64,000 bases of DNA from Terfezia claveryi (GCA_015179025.1 WHUX01000151.1:62001-126000), one strand, 5' to 3'. Numbered from the stretch's first letter, positions 44,693-55,119 are shown. Notes: generated by a model not told the origin, from the letters alone. A program made the numbers and translations.

Positions 44693-46087
44693 ATGCTCGA
44701 CTTCGACGTTCTCTCCGACCTCCCCACCCTTCCCTCCCAAGACATAGTCACCACCTTCGACCACGCCACCTTCTCGGCCTACTTCCCCCTCCCCTTCCGC
44801 GTTCTCTTCCTCCTCATCCTCGGCTTCTGGCTGTGTGGCCTCAACTTCCACTACTTCCACCTGAGCGGAATCGCCATCTCCAACCTCATCAAATACACCC
44901 CCCGCGACAACGACCCACCCATCCACACATCAATATACCGCGTCTCGCTCGTCCTCTCTGCAATATGGCTTTCCGGTATGCTCTTGTTCTGGCGGCTCAC
45001 AGGTGGAATTGCAGAGGAGATTGAGCAGTGGGGAATTCTGCCTATCGCCACCGGGGGAGCCATTGTCGCGGCGCTGATATGGCCAGGAACTAGCTGGTAC
45101 GGGCGAGGGCGAACTCGCTTTTTACAAACCTTGCGCAGAGTGGGGATTGGTGGGTTGGATAAGGATTTAAGGTTTCCAGATGTGTTGTTTGCGGATGTGA
45201 TCACATCGTATGCAAAGACGCTGGGGGATATATATATCCTGCTTTGTATGGCTTTGTTCCACCATAGTCAGAGTATTACCTCACATCCCAATAGATCGTG
45301 TGGGGGATCGTTCGGAGTCCCGTTTGTGATGGCCATTCCGAGTTTGATTAGGCTGAGACAGTGTTTGACGGATTATCTCCGCACGAGGAGGAAGAAGAGC
45401 AGGGGAAGTAAGGCCGCGAATGTACATCTGTGGAATGCGGGGAAATATGCGTCTGCATTCCCGGTTATATTGTTCTCGGCGGTGCAGAGAGAGTGGAGCA
45501 CTGATGTAGGTGGAGGAGCAGGAGGAGGGCAACGTATTCTTACGAAAGACGCAGTGTCGAGGTTATGGCTGATCTGTGTATTCCTTAACTCGGGGTACTC
45601 GTTTTATTGGGATGTGACTATGGATTGGGATTTGACTGTCTTTACTACTACATCCTCTTCCTCTTCTTCTCCCTTGGTGGGTGCGGGGGAGCAACAAACT
45701 CACCCCTGGGGCCTTCGCCCAAACAGACAATACCATTCTCCGGCCCTATACTACGCAGTCATCATCCTAGATTTCCTTCTCCGATGTACATGGTCATTCA
45801 AGCTCTCCCCGCACCTTGGGTACGTGAATGATCTTGAAGGAGGGATATTTATGCTCGAACTAGCGGAGCTTATGAGGAGGTGGATGTGGATGTTTTTTAG
45901 GGTCGAGAGGGAATGGGTTGGGCTGGGAGTGAGAGAGAGGGAGCGGCTGGTTTTAGGGGAGGTGGGTGAGGGGGATGAAGAGGAGGAGGAGGGGATGGAG
46001 ATGGAGTTTTTGGAGAAGGTGGGTGAGAGGGAGAAGTTGGAGGAGTGGAGGAGGGGCCAATCTGGGGAGGAGGCAGGGTTGGTGTAG
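44693..46087 (+). CDS. ERD1: ERD1-like EXS-domain membrane protein (Golgi retention)
   Basis: Multispanning protein of the EXS family resembling yeast Erd1, needed for retention of ER and Golgi residents and phosphate recycling from the Golgi lumen. A single exon encodes 464 residues. Hydrophobic helices are visible at about 28-50 (PFRVLFLLILGFWLCGL), 83-102 (VSLVLSAIWLSGMLLFW) and 115-135 (LPIATGGAIVAALIWPG). The EXS signatures follow: RFPDVLFADVITSYAKTLGD, RLRQCLTDYL, NAGKYASAFPVIL, SRLWLICVFLNSGYSFYWDV and TMDWDLTVF. The latter part has YYAVIILDFLLRCTWSFKLS and MLELAELMRRWMWMFFRVE. The C-terminal 60 residues are charged and low complexity. The related Syg1/Pho81 group would carry an N-terminal SPX domain, which is absent here, favouring Erd1. 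Codon use switches from C-rich to G-rich near 45000-45110. Confidence 0.9.
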   Translation: MLDFDVLSDLPTLPSQDIVTTFDHATFSAYFPLPFRVLFLLILGFWLCGLNFHYFHLSGIAISNLIKYTPRDNDPPIHTSIYRVSLVLSAIWLSGMLLFWRLTGGIAEEIEQWGILPIATGGAIVAALIWPGTSWYGRGRTRFLQTLRRVGIGGLDKDLRFPDVLFADVITSYAKTLGDIYILLCMALFHHSQSITSHPNRSCGGSFGVPFVMAIPSLIRLRQCLTDYLRTRRKKSRGSKAANVHLWNAGKYASAFPVILFSAVQREWSTDVGGGAGGGQRILTKDAVSRLWLICVFLNSGYSFYWDVTMDWDLTVFTTTSSSSSSPLVGAGEQQTHPWGLRPNRQYHSPALYYAVIILDFLLRCTWSFKLSPHLGYVNDLEGGIFMLELAELMRRWMWMFFRVEREWVGLGVRERERLVLGEVGEGDEEEEEGMEMEFLEKVGEREKLEEWRRGQSGEEAGLV

Positions 46088-47167
46088 TGATCTCTAGATC
46101 GAGGGACTTATTTTGATACCACGGTTTCTTCTTTTCTTGATTCTGGGTAGATATTTTTTTTTTTTGTGTTTTCTCCGTTCTCGTTTCCCTGGCGGAATAT
46201 TTGGGTGTGCCTGTGTGTGTCGGCTATCTATGTGGGCGGGTAATGGAGGGAGGCGTAATATTTGAAAAGTAAAATGTTAAAAGGATGCGGGTTATTAAAG
46301 ATCGATGTAATGTAAAATGTTTTAGTGGTGAAACTTTGGAACGTAGAAGTGTGTGCAGAACCAGTAGCTATCACTTTGGCAGCTCAGAGGTGAGGAGTAG
46401 GGAAATAGTGTGAATATTAAGTTAAGTTCAGGGTAAGGTAACTGCATCTCATTAACTACACTTTAATACTAGTGAGACCTGAGTTTTTTGCTCGGAGTAA
46501 TACTAGCGCATTGATGTTGGTCTTCTATGTGAGGCTCGACGAAAGCTATTCATAAGAGACGGATGAAGGAGGTAAGGTAGATAAAAAATACTAAGCCGAG
46601 AAAGAGAAGAAAGGGGTATCAAAGGGGGGGAAAAAAAAAAATAAAACATAAAACATGGGTATAGAACTAGTTCCCATAACTTGCACTTCCCACTTCCACT
46701 TCCCACTTCCACTTATCCACTCATTGGAGGCTCCCATATTAGTATGATTGTTGGCTTCAAGTTGCTTTCTGTGCGGTAGCTAACGCAATTGGCTTTTTTG
46801 ATCCAATGAGGTGTATGGGCTTATAAAGCACGCCACAGGCCCTGCCGTTTAGCACTTTACTGGTGCTTCTTCACCTGAACGGCATCTTAAGGGATAGTGT
46901 TGCCGTTACTGTCTTTCAGAATTTTATAATTGGGGTTTGAAAGTACATGTGTTCAGCAGTGTCAGCAGCGTTACCCTGAATGCCGCCAAGCCAGAATACC
47001 TAATGACCTGTGTTATTGTAAAGTACTCGTGCGGTACCGGTACCTATTCCCAGGGGTTTCGTCGAACCTGTCCCACACACATCCACACACTTCACAAAAA
47101 CAAGTTTCTGTTCTTGCCGCATTTACATTGCATACATATATTGCCCCACCTCTAAATTAATTCAGCC
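46088..47167. other. Intergenic gap ERD1-URA6 with a motif pair
   Basis: About 1.1 kb. TTCAGGGTAA at 46427 and its reverse complement TTACCCTGAA at 46971 form an inverted pair 554 bp across. CTTCCACTTCCCA-type short repeats are near 46690. The URA6 promoter lies at the right end. No protein-coding frame is supported. Confidence 0.5.
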
Positions 47168-48246
47168 ATGTCTTCCTTCCTCCGTACTACCTTTCCCCGC
47201 GTTATACTCCATGGTGTCTCAGCTTCCGTCACTACACTCCGATCCACTCCCGTTAACGCAGCCCGGCGAGCATTCACCTCGATACACCCTGCCGCACGGC
47301 CTACTCTGCCCTCTATCCAATCACAGTTCACCGGCAGGAGGTTTGCAAGTGGTGGTGCTGCGCCAAAGAAGGACGGGTTCCCGATAATACCACTTGTGGC
47401 GATATTTTTGGGAGGTTCGGGATTGTTTTATTTGTTAGTTAAGCAGAGGGAGGGGAATATTCCAGAGAGTTTAAGGAGTAAAGAGAGAGGTTAGTTGCCT
47501 CATTAGCGTCTGGTGGGATAGGGGGGAAGAGATTGTAGAATTTTTACAAGTTTACGGTTTACTAATGTAATTGAATTGCAACGGCAGATATGTCTACTGA
47601 GAACGACAGAAAGCTAATTGCCAGTGGCCCCCGTACAAAACCCACCTTTGACCCCAACGATGTAACTGTCATCTTCGTCCTAGGCGGCCCCGGCGCTGGC
47701 AAAGGAACCCAATGCGCCAATATCGTCCGCGGCTACGGTTTCGCACACTACTCGGCGGGCGACCTCCTCCGCATAGAGCAAGCCCGCCCCGATAGCGAGT
47801 TTGGCGAGTTAATCAAGACCTACATCCGCGAAGGCAAGATCGTGCCGATGGAGGTCACAGTTGCATTACTCGAGAACGCGATGCGGGATGAGATCAAGAA
47901 GACGGGGACGAAGAGGTTTCTGATTGATGGGTTCCCGAGGCAGATGGATCAGGCCTTGAAGTTTGAGCAAGATGTGTGCCCGAGTAAGCTGGTGCTGTTT
48001 TTTGATACGACCGAGGAGGTGATGCTAAAGAGGTTGTTGAGGAGGGCGGAGACGAGTGGGAGGGAGGATGATAATATTGAGAGTATTAGGAAGAGGTTTA
48101 GGACGTTTGTAGAGGCGAGTATGCCCGTGGTGGAATATTATGAGAAGTTGGGTAAGGTGGTTAAGGTAGATGCTAGTAACAGTGTGGATGAGGTTTTTGA
48201 GGAAGTGAAGAAGAGGTTGGATGAGAGGCTGAAGTTGAAGAACTGA
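47168..48246 (+). CDS. URA6: Uridylate/UMP-CMP kinase with mitochondrial-type N-terminal extension
   Basis: Nucleoside monophosphate kinase of the Ura6/UMP-CMP type, converting UMP (and dUMP/AMP to a lesser extent) to the diphosphate. Exons 47168-47489 and 47588-48246 encode 326 residues. The kinase core shows [20 protein letters not shown] (P-loop), [12 protein letters not shown] (NMP-binding), [34 protein letters not shown] (lid) and [20 protein letters not shown]. The first exon alone reads as an Arg/Ser-rich presequence ([20 protein letters not shown]) and one membrane helix ([20 protein letters not shown]). It would look like a separate 108-aa gene unless the 98-bp intron with TACTAAT branch site is spliced. 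Filamentous fungi commonly carry this type of extension, which supports the join. Location at a mitochondrial membrane is inference. Confidence 0.92.
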
Positions 48247-48959
48247 ATGGGGCAGGTGTCATGACGGGAGCAAAGGGGGGGTTGGGCCAGGGCGAAGAGG
48301 TTGATACCCAGTTCGTAAGGATATCACGGCGTGTAGTATTCTAGAGGGCGACTGCATTCATATTTACATCCTACATCAACGGCTGGCTTGATTTCGGCTT
48401 ATTTTTTTTATATCTTTTTTTTTTATCCTTTTTTTTTTTTTTTTTTCTTGCTGCTATTTAGCACGTTTTTACACACACCATTGCAACACAGATATTCCCT
48501 TCTAGTAGTAGTAGTAGTAGTGTAGTAGTATTTCTTCCCATATATAGGCTTAAGATAGAATACAATAGAATACAAGTCACTTAGAGTTGTAGGGGATGTG
48601 AAATGACATTCGTGTTCTGAAATGGATTTGTAGCTCGTGATCTAGGCTGCCAGCCCCATTACGGTGTGGCGACAAGCATCTCCGGCAATAACTCCGTTCC
48701 TGAGCCAATAAGACGCGGCTCAGCCAGATCTATGGAGATGAGATCGTGAAATGGAGTGAGATCCGCTACGAAATACTTGTATCGATAATTCGAACGAGGA
48801 CGCCGCAGCATCATCATATTATTAGGAGGCGCTCTTACTGTCACCATTGTGGCTTGAGGCGAAGCAACTGTCGACCTCCTCCTACCTTGAAAACCGTTAC
48901 AAGAGCAAAGTCAAATTCGGCTCTCTGGTCTACAGTTCGGCCGGGAAACAGGTGAAAAG
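48247..48959. other. Intergenic gap URA6-lipase
   Basis: 713 bp with T-runs (about 48400-48445), an AGT trinucleotide repeat at about 48503-48530 and short frames lacking domains. No gene is supported. Confidence 0.5.
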
Positions 48960-50323
48960 ATGCAGCACTTCTTCCACCGCCTTTTCCTCTTCATCTTCTC
49001 CCCCATCCTAGTCTTCGTATTTGGCGACGACCACCAGCAGCCACTCAACTCACACCTTGACTCAACCACCCATCACATCAGTCATACTAAAGACGTATTC
49101 GATATCAACAGCAAGCTTCCCTCGGTCTACCATACTTCAAGACAGAACATCTCAAAAGAACTCTATGACGAGCTGGAAGAGCTGGCGAGGGTGGTGGATG
49201 TGAGCTACTGCGTGGGGTATAGCGGCATCAGAGCTCCATTCAACTGTCTGGGGAGATGCTCGGATTTTCCAAGTTTCCAGTTGGTCGAGGTAAAACCCTC
49301 TTCGTCCGCAACCCCCCCACCGGCAATTGTTTATGCTGCGGTAGGTAGGTACTGACCATCCCTTTGTAGACATGGAACACTGGCCCTTACCTCTCCGATT
49401 CCTGCGGCTACATTGCTCTTTCTCACCCTCCCGCACCAAAACGCATTATCATCGCCTTCCGGGGAACTTATTCCCTCGCCAACGCTATTGCCGACCTCTC
49501 TCTCTCAAAACAATCCTACCTCCCCTATCCCTCCGACGGGCACTCTAGCCCCACCCCCGAAGACCAGAAATGCGAGGATTGCACAGTCCACAGCGGGTTC
49601 CTCGAGTCGTGGACTCAGGCGGAGAGATTGATCGGGGAAACTGTATCCAACCTTGTCAAAGTCTGGAAAGCGGAACGCGGGTATGAGTTAGTTCTCGTGG
49701 GACATAGTCTCGGCGGGGCAGTTGCTGCGCTTGCGGCGCTGGAGTTCAATGCGAAGGGATATGGGCCAGTGGTTACGACATTTGGGGAGCCGAGGGTCGG
49801 GAATGAGGCGCTGGCGAGGTTTATTGATAGGAGGTTTACGCCAGAAACTTACCGCCGGCTCACGCATGTGAATGATCCAGTTCCATTGTTGCCACTGAAT
49901 GAATGGGGGTTCGCACCACATCAAACGGAGTTCTATATCGACCAGAAAGAACTTCCGCCGAAGCAGGAGAGGATCCTCCGCTGTGAGGGGCCAGAGGATA
50001 AGGAGTGTATTGCGGGGGGAGGGGTGAATCCGTTGCAGTTGTTTTGGAGTCATAGGGATTATTTTGTGCGGTTGGGGGTGTGTTTGAAGGATCCAAGGAA
50101 ACTGTTGCTTGAGGGAGATAAGGGGGATAGTGGGAGGGCGGAGGCGAAGGTGGAGGGGGGGGTGGATGGAGTTGAGGGGGGGAAGGTAGAGGAGGGGGAT
50201 GGGGGGCGGGAGTTTTGGGAGACGGGCGGGAGAGAGGTGGTCCCGGATCATCCGAATGCTATTGCTGTGAGGATGAGGAGGGGGTGGAGGGGGGATGCGG
50301 CGGTGAAGAAGGAGAAGGTATAA
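48960..50323 (+). CDS. Secreted class 3 lipase
   Basis: Alpha/beta-hydrolase of the fungal class 3 (Rhizomucor-type) triacylglycerol lipase family. Exons 48960-49289 and 49370-50323 encode 427 residues. A signal peptide is visible (MQHFFHRLFLFIFSPILVFV). The catalytic serine is in the elbow LVLVGHSLGGAVAALAALEF. The Asp is likely in LTHVNDPVPLLPL and the His in LFWSHRDYF. RIIIAFRGTYSLANAIADL carries the oxyanion-region motif. Cysteine pairs (YCVGYSGIR..CLGRC; CEDCTVHSGF) fit an extracellular fold. The C-terminal 80 residues are a Gly/Glu-rich extension not needed for the fold. The 80-bp intron keeps phase 0 and joins FQLVE to TWNTGPYLSDSCGYIAL. Feruloyl esterases of the same fold are possible, so substrate is not settled. 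Confidence 0.9.
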
Positions 50324-50833
50324 GCAATAGAGTATGAGTCTTTTTTCTTTTTCGTTTCTGCTTTTTGATCATTGCTTTGGAGTTTAACACTTTTGGTGGT
50401 GTTTCTTTTTGTCTTTTCTTCCCTTGGGTTTTGCATGACATGGGGTTTTTGATTCCTTAATTCTTATAAATGGCGAAAATGCCAGAGTTTTTTATTTTAA
50501 TTAACTGCTCGTGTTTTCTGTCTGTCTATATTCTACATATATACATAGTAGTTTATGTTCCTTCAAAGGCATCCTTTAGTATTTAATGACTGTTTCATTT
50601 TGTGAGTTTTTTTCGTGGGATGGAGACTCTTGTGATTTGACTTGTGAATCTAACTAGTAGGGAGAGAGCTGATCAGGGTAATGCATTCTCCGCAAGTCCA
50701 CTGACTATTATTTTTACTCAAGTAGAGGAGTTTTCCCCACAAAACTTAATAGTGGAATATCAATGGCTGATAAAACGAGCTTGAGTGTGATGATATAATA
50801 TACCAAAGTCACCAACAACTCCCTCCACTTCAA
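50324..50833. other. Intergenic gap lipase-HAD phosphatase
   Basis: 510 bp. T-rich 3' UTR-like sequence, then TCAGGGTAA at 50673-50681 about 160 bp before the next start. Nothing else is seen. Confidence 0.5.
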
Positions 50834-52033
50834 ATGCGACTTCGTCCCTTTCCCTCCTCTGCACTCACCCTGCTCATCCTCCTCTCCATACCTACCCCAG
50901 CTTTCACCACACAAATGTTCACATCAACGTTCCTCCGTATCCCCACAGCCCCACTCCGCATCAACCTCCTCCTCGACTTCGACTCCACCCTCACCACCTC
51001 AGACACCCTCTCCACACTCGCCCTCCTTCCCTCCTCTAAATCCACCTCTAGCCAGAAATGGTCATATTTCGTCAATGCTTACCTGGAAGATCTTCAAGCC
51101 AACTTACCACCTCCTCCTAAGCCAAGAGAGGGGAGGGGGGTTACGATGGTGGAGCAGGAGATGGAGTATTTGGAAAGTTACCTTCAGATTGAGACAGGGA
51201 GTGTGGAGAGGATTGAGGGTGGGAGGTATTTTGCGGGGTTGGAAGGGGGGATGTTGAGGGAGTGGGGGAGGAAAGTGGGGAGAACGGGGGGGGAGGTTGG
51301 ATTGAGAGAGGGGTGGTGGAGGGTTTGGGGGTGGTTATTGAGGCACAAGGAAAAAGAGAGGGAAGGGGGAGGCAAGGGGAGGCTGCGGCTGGATGTGAAG
51401 GTGGGAGTGATTTCGCTGAATTGGAGTAAGGAGTGGATTAGGGGGTTGCTGGAGGGAGGCTGGGAGTTATGGAAGGAAACGAATGGAGGGAAGGTGGAGG
51501 TAGAGGAAGGGGTAGGAGGAGGCCTGGGCGAGTTGGAGATATACGCGAATGAATTTATTATTGATCCCGAGACCGGATTAACGACTGGGCAATTTTCACG
51601 GAGGAAGGAGGGTAGGGGGCTGTGGACCGCGGGGGATAAGGTGGAAGTATTTGATGACATTTTGGCTTTGTGGGACGCAGAGAGGGATGGAAATGGCAAG
51701 AGGGAAGAAGAGGGGAAGGGAGGGGTGGTGACGGTGTATTTGGGAGATTCAAGCACGGATTTGGGGTGTTTGTTAAGGGCAGATATTGGGGTTGTAGTGG
51801 GTGGGAATAGGGAGTTGGGGGACACATTGGGGAGATTGGGTGTGAGGTTGGTGGATGGGATGGAGGGGGCGGGGAGGGGGAGGTATGATGAAGAGGGGGA
51901 GGAGGATGGGGGGAAGAGGTTGTACAGGGTTGAGGATTTGGAGGAGGTGTTGAGGTGGCTTGAGGTGTTTGAAGGGGGAGGGAACCGGCAGGGAGAGGGG
52001 GAGGATGTGGGGAGGGGGGGGGAAGTAGAGTGA
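50834..52033 (+). CDS. HAD-superfamily phosphatase-like protein
   Basis: Haloacid dehalogenase-fold protein, 399 residues in one exon. Motif I is LLLDFDSTLTTSDTL, with the nucleophile Asp and acid/base Asp in DFDST. The metal-binding motif IV is VYLGDSSTDLGCLLRADIGV. An intervening FVNAYLEDLQANLP segment and VGVISLNWSKEWI (motif II region, with Ser/Asn) support a phosphoserine-phosphatase-like cap arrangement. Yeast Cto1 (YCR015C) is the nearest family I can suggest; substrate is unknown. The N-terminal 25 residues are hydrophobic, so it may be membrane-targeted. The Met at 50914 (MFTSTFLRIP) is an alternative start without that segment. From about 51120 the coding strand is extremely G-rich, giving low-complexity Gly/Glu/Arg linkers and a long antisense open frame. 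Confidence 0.75.
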   Translation: MRLRPFPSSALTLLILLSIPTPAFTTQMFTSTFLRIPTAPLRINLLLDFDSTLTTSDTLSTLALLPSSKSTSSQKWSYFVNAYLEDLQANLPPPPKPREGRGVTMVEQEMEYLESYLQIETGSVERIEGGRYFAGLEGGMLREWGRKVGRTGGEVGLREGWWRVWGWLLRHKEKEREGGGKGRLRLDVKVGVISLNWSKEWIRGLLEGGWELWKETNGGKVEVEEGVGGGLGELEIYANEFIIDPETGLTTGQFSRRKEGRGLWTAGDKVEVFDDILALWDAERDGNGKREEEGKGGVVTVYLGDSSTDLGCLLRADIGVVVGGNRELGDTLGRLGVRLVDGMEGAGRGRYDEEGEEDGGKRLYRVEDLEEVLRWLEVFEGGGNRQGEGEDVGRGGEVE

Positions 52034-52502
52034 GAGCCCAAGGAGTATATGGAAGATAGAAGGGAAGCTCACGGAGTTTATGGCGTACATACATACAAAA
52101 CATTTAATAAATGGACCGTCTTACTCGACCAAATTGCAGCCTTTTCATTAATTTCTAAGTAGTTGGAACGGTGATAGTCCGCAAATACAGTAGCATAAGC
52201 CAACAAGCTTTCACTTACCGAGGCTCAACCACCAAGAGAGCGACTGCATCCAGAACGAAATACCCAAAGTTCCTAGTTTCAGCCGAAAACAATAAAACAG
52301 CTACAACACCCCACGCTGACAATACCGGCCAGACCGGGCTGAGTACACGGAGGACAGTGGTAGTTGCACTAGAGCCTGTCCTCACGCGTACGGCATACAC
52401 GACAGCTAGGGGCTTCGGCTTCAATATTTCTACGGATTCAACAGATCATACCTCACATCAGGCGCGGGATAGAGATACTCTGGCTTCGCTACACTATAAG
52501 CT
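52034..52502. other. Intergenic gap HAD phosphatase-PEX10
   Basis: 469 bp. A weak Ser/Thr-rich plus frame (52171-52590) runs into the first exon of PEX10 in another frame and lacks any signature. Nothing firm is seen apart from promoter space. Confidence 0.45.
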
Positions 52503-53665
52503 ATGTCCGCGGCCGCCGTCTCCCCCGTCTCCTCCACCCCAGCCCCCACAGGCGCATTTCCCGAACCCACCCCCTCCTCTCACGATATGATTTTCCCCTG
52601 GGCCGCCGCACCCGACATCAGTCCGTATCCCCTCCCCCCCAACAAAATCCCTACTAACCCTCTCCCCTCATAGTCCGCGCGACCCAAAAAGACGCCTACT
52701 TCCAATCCGTGCTACTCGACCGCCTCAGCGACCTTCTCCGCAAACTTTACGGCGCCCGCCTCCTCCACAGCTACACCTCGGAAACCCGCGCATTCGCAGA
52801 CCTCCTCTATCACGCCATTACAACGCTCCGCGGGGCGAGGACGTTGGGCGAGGAGTATTGTGATATTGTACAGATCGATGCAGATACGCAGCGTCTACCT
52901 AGGCTGGGGAAACGCGCGGGGTTTGTGGCGACGATGGTGCTGGTGCCATATATCCTTACAAAACTACTCCCGCGGTTTAGGGCACGAGTGAAGGGGAAAC
53001 TTGACCGTGCAGTGCAGCGTGGCGAGGAAAGAATTAGACGAGAGGAAGCTCGGTTAGCAATGGTGAAGAACAAGACCCCTGGGTTGGGGGGGAATGCGAA
53101 GGTGAAGGTGCCGGTGAAGCTATCCGTGCAGAAGTACATCAGGGATAACATCGAGACGTTGACAAACTGCGATAATCTCCTTGCGGTGAACCTCGCGGTG
53201 TTTTACTTTTCGGGAGCGTACTATCATGTGACCAAGAGGGTTTGGGGGCTGAGGTATGTGTTTACAAAAAAACTTGCTCCGCATGAGCAGAGAGTGGGCT
53301 ATGAGGTTCTTGGTGTGTTGCTGGGAGCGCAGATCTTGGCGCAGGCGTATTTCCACGTATCTAAAAACCTATCTCCCCCAGCAGAAGAAGGTGCTGGGGG
53401 GAAGGTGGGTCCGGGGTTGGGATTGCAGGCTGGGGGGCGCGGAGGTGGGGTGGAGCTGGAGGACGAGAAGAAATTGGCGTTTCTGCAGGGGGAGCTAGCG
53501 AGGAAGTGTACGCTTTGTTTGAGCCCCATGACGGATCCTACAGCGACGAGCTGCGGGCATGTCTTTTGTTGGGGGTGTATTGAGGAGTGGTGTAGGAGTA
53601 AGCCGGAGTGTCCGCTTTGTAGGCAAGGAGCGTTAGTTCAGCACTTGTTGCCGTTGAGGGGATAG
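52503..53665 (+). CDS. PEX10: PEX10, peroxisomal RING ubiquitin ligase
   Basis: Peroxin 10, one of three RING peroxins in the peroxisomal membrane complex that ubiquitinates and recycles the import receptor Pex5. Exons 52503-52620 and 52674-53665 encode 369 residues. The conserved N-terminal domain joins across the intron as PWAAAPDI-IRATQKDAYFQS, then VLLDRLSDLLRKLYGARLLH, SYTSETRAFADLLYHAITTL and RTLGEEYCDIVQ. Membrane-associated segments follow (FVATMVLVPYILTKLLPRF; NLAVFYFSGAYYHVTKRVWG; VGYEVLGVLLGAQILAQAYF). The C3HC4 RING at about residues 318-358 is complete: KCTLCLSPMTDPTATSCGHV, FCWGCIEEWCRSKPECPLCR. The ATG at 52503 was chosen because it starts the Ala/Ser/Pro-rich leader before FPWAAAPDI. 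Coding-strand composition flips from C-rich to G-rich at about 52825. Confidence 0.96.
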
Positions 53666-55100
53666 GGTTGGAGGGGTAGAATGGTAGAAGGGTGGATGGG
53701 TGGGTGTATTGTTTGTTTCCATGGTAATAGTAAATTCTGCCTTGCTTGCTGAAGGGCGGGGAAGGGGGGCGGTGGCAGGCGGCGGCATTTATACCATACC
53801 ATTGTTCGATTGTCATGTTCATCGTTTTATACATCACGGAGGGCGAAGCGATAACATATACATCATTTCCCATAATAGGAATGCTTCTATCAGATTTATT
53901 TTGTTTGCTTTTGCTTCAGTCTTGTTAATGGACTCACGATTGTTTGCATGTTGAAGTATTGTTGTTGAGGGGGGGGTGCATTGGGAGAGGGAGTCTGTTA
54001 CCCTGAACCTATGGGCGTACATTTGCTAAAACAAATTTTTAATTAATAATACTCCTAAAGAATTCGAAAAAAAAAGCCAATGTCTGTAGTATTGTGGGGT
54101 ATGCCCCCGGGGGTTGGGGGGGGGGGGGAGTAGGTGATTTTATTTTCGTTTTGGTGGTGGTCATTCATATACTGTTAGTTAATACGAAAAAAACATTGCA
54201 GATGCCTGGACTCTATCCGTATGACATGTCTTCTTTTGGTTTTTATAATATTTCTTGAATATATCCACATATGCTGGTTACTTATGATATGTTCTGGTCC
54301 ATTGTGGAATCCAGTCCATTCCGGTATAGAGTACCGAAATATATAATCTTGAAACTTCAAAACAGAACACAACACCAATCTACAGTATAGAACCAACCAT
54401 ACTTCCTGAGAAAGCCACCCTGGCTGGAGGACACACCAAACATAAACTACACACACATAAGCGTATACTACTAGAAGAATTCGAGAATCTGAAATTTAAC
54501 TATATTGGTTCCTCCAGCGTAGCCAGCTCGCTTGAGGAAAGAAAAAATTGGGATAACTCATAAATAATGTACATGAGAGAGAGCAAAGAGCATCTGAAAC
54601 AAAGAAGCAGACCCCTGTAGATACCTATGGGGATCCGCAATTGTTGGTCGGAATGATATCACAAAACTGTTCTGGACTGGAAAGTTAGCTCCGGGCTATG
54701 GAATGTCGAGGATTGCTTGACCTCCCCCCAAAAAAAAAAAATAAAAAAAATAAAAAAAATCCATGAGATTAATATATATCAAGCCAGACTGGTCAGCTCC
54801 ACCATGCTTTCTCATATGACTTCACCATTACCAGTAAGTTTGGCTGTTTGTGTTGTGCAAGTGCTAGCTGGGCAGTCTTGGCAACTCATGGAGTTATTTT
54901 TTTTCTGGTTAGTCTTAACTACAGTCGAGTCGAATGGGTAGTTGGGTCGCAATGCAACCTGGGAGAAGCAACAGAAAGGGTAAACTAGGCACCAAGAGCT
55001 TCCACAATAATATCACCACATCATGAATCCTAGTCGACTCTAAACCCCAAACAAAAACGGTGAAAAAAGGTTTTCCTGATTAGGTAATAGCAACCCGATG
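53666..55100. other. Intergenic stretch 3' of PEX10
   Basis: About 1.4 kb without a supported gene. TTACCCTGAA lies at 53998-54007. Long G (54112-54130) and A (about 54728-54760) runs are present. Short frames on both strands have no protein signature. Confidence 0.5.
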
Positions 55101-55119
55101 TTTACGTTCAAATGTTCCA

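Noticed and set aside
47168..47494. Separate 108-aa mitochondrial membrane protein gene
   Set aside because: A good intron (GTTAGT..TACTAAT..CAG) joins it in phase to the URA6 kinase exon, and filamentous fungal Ura6 proteins commonly have such a leader.
51184..52041. 285-codon antisense open frame across the HAD phosphatase gene
   Set aside because: Pro/Ser-only composition, explained by the extreme G-richness of the sense strand, which removes antisense stops. The sense frame carries real HAD motifs.
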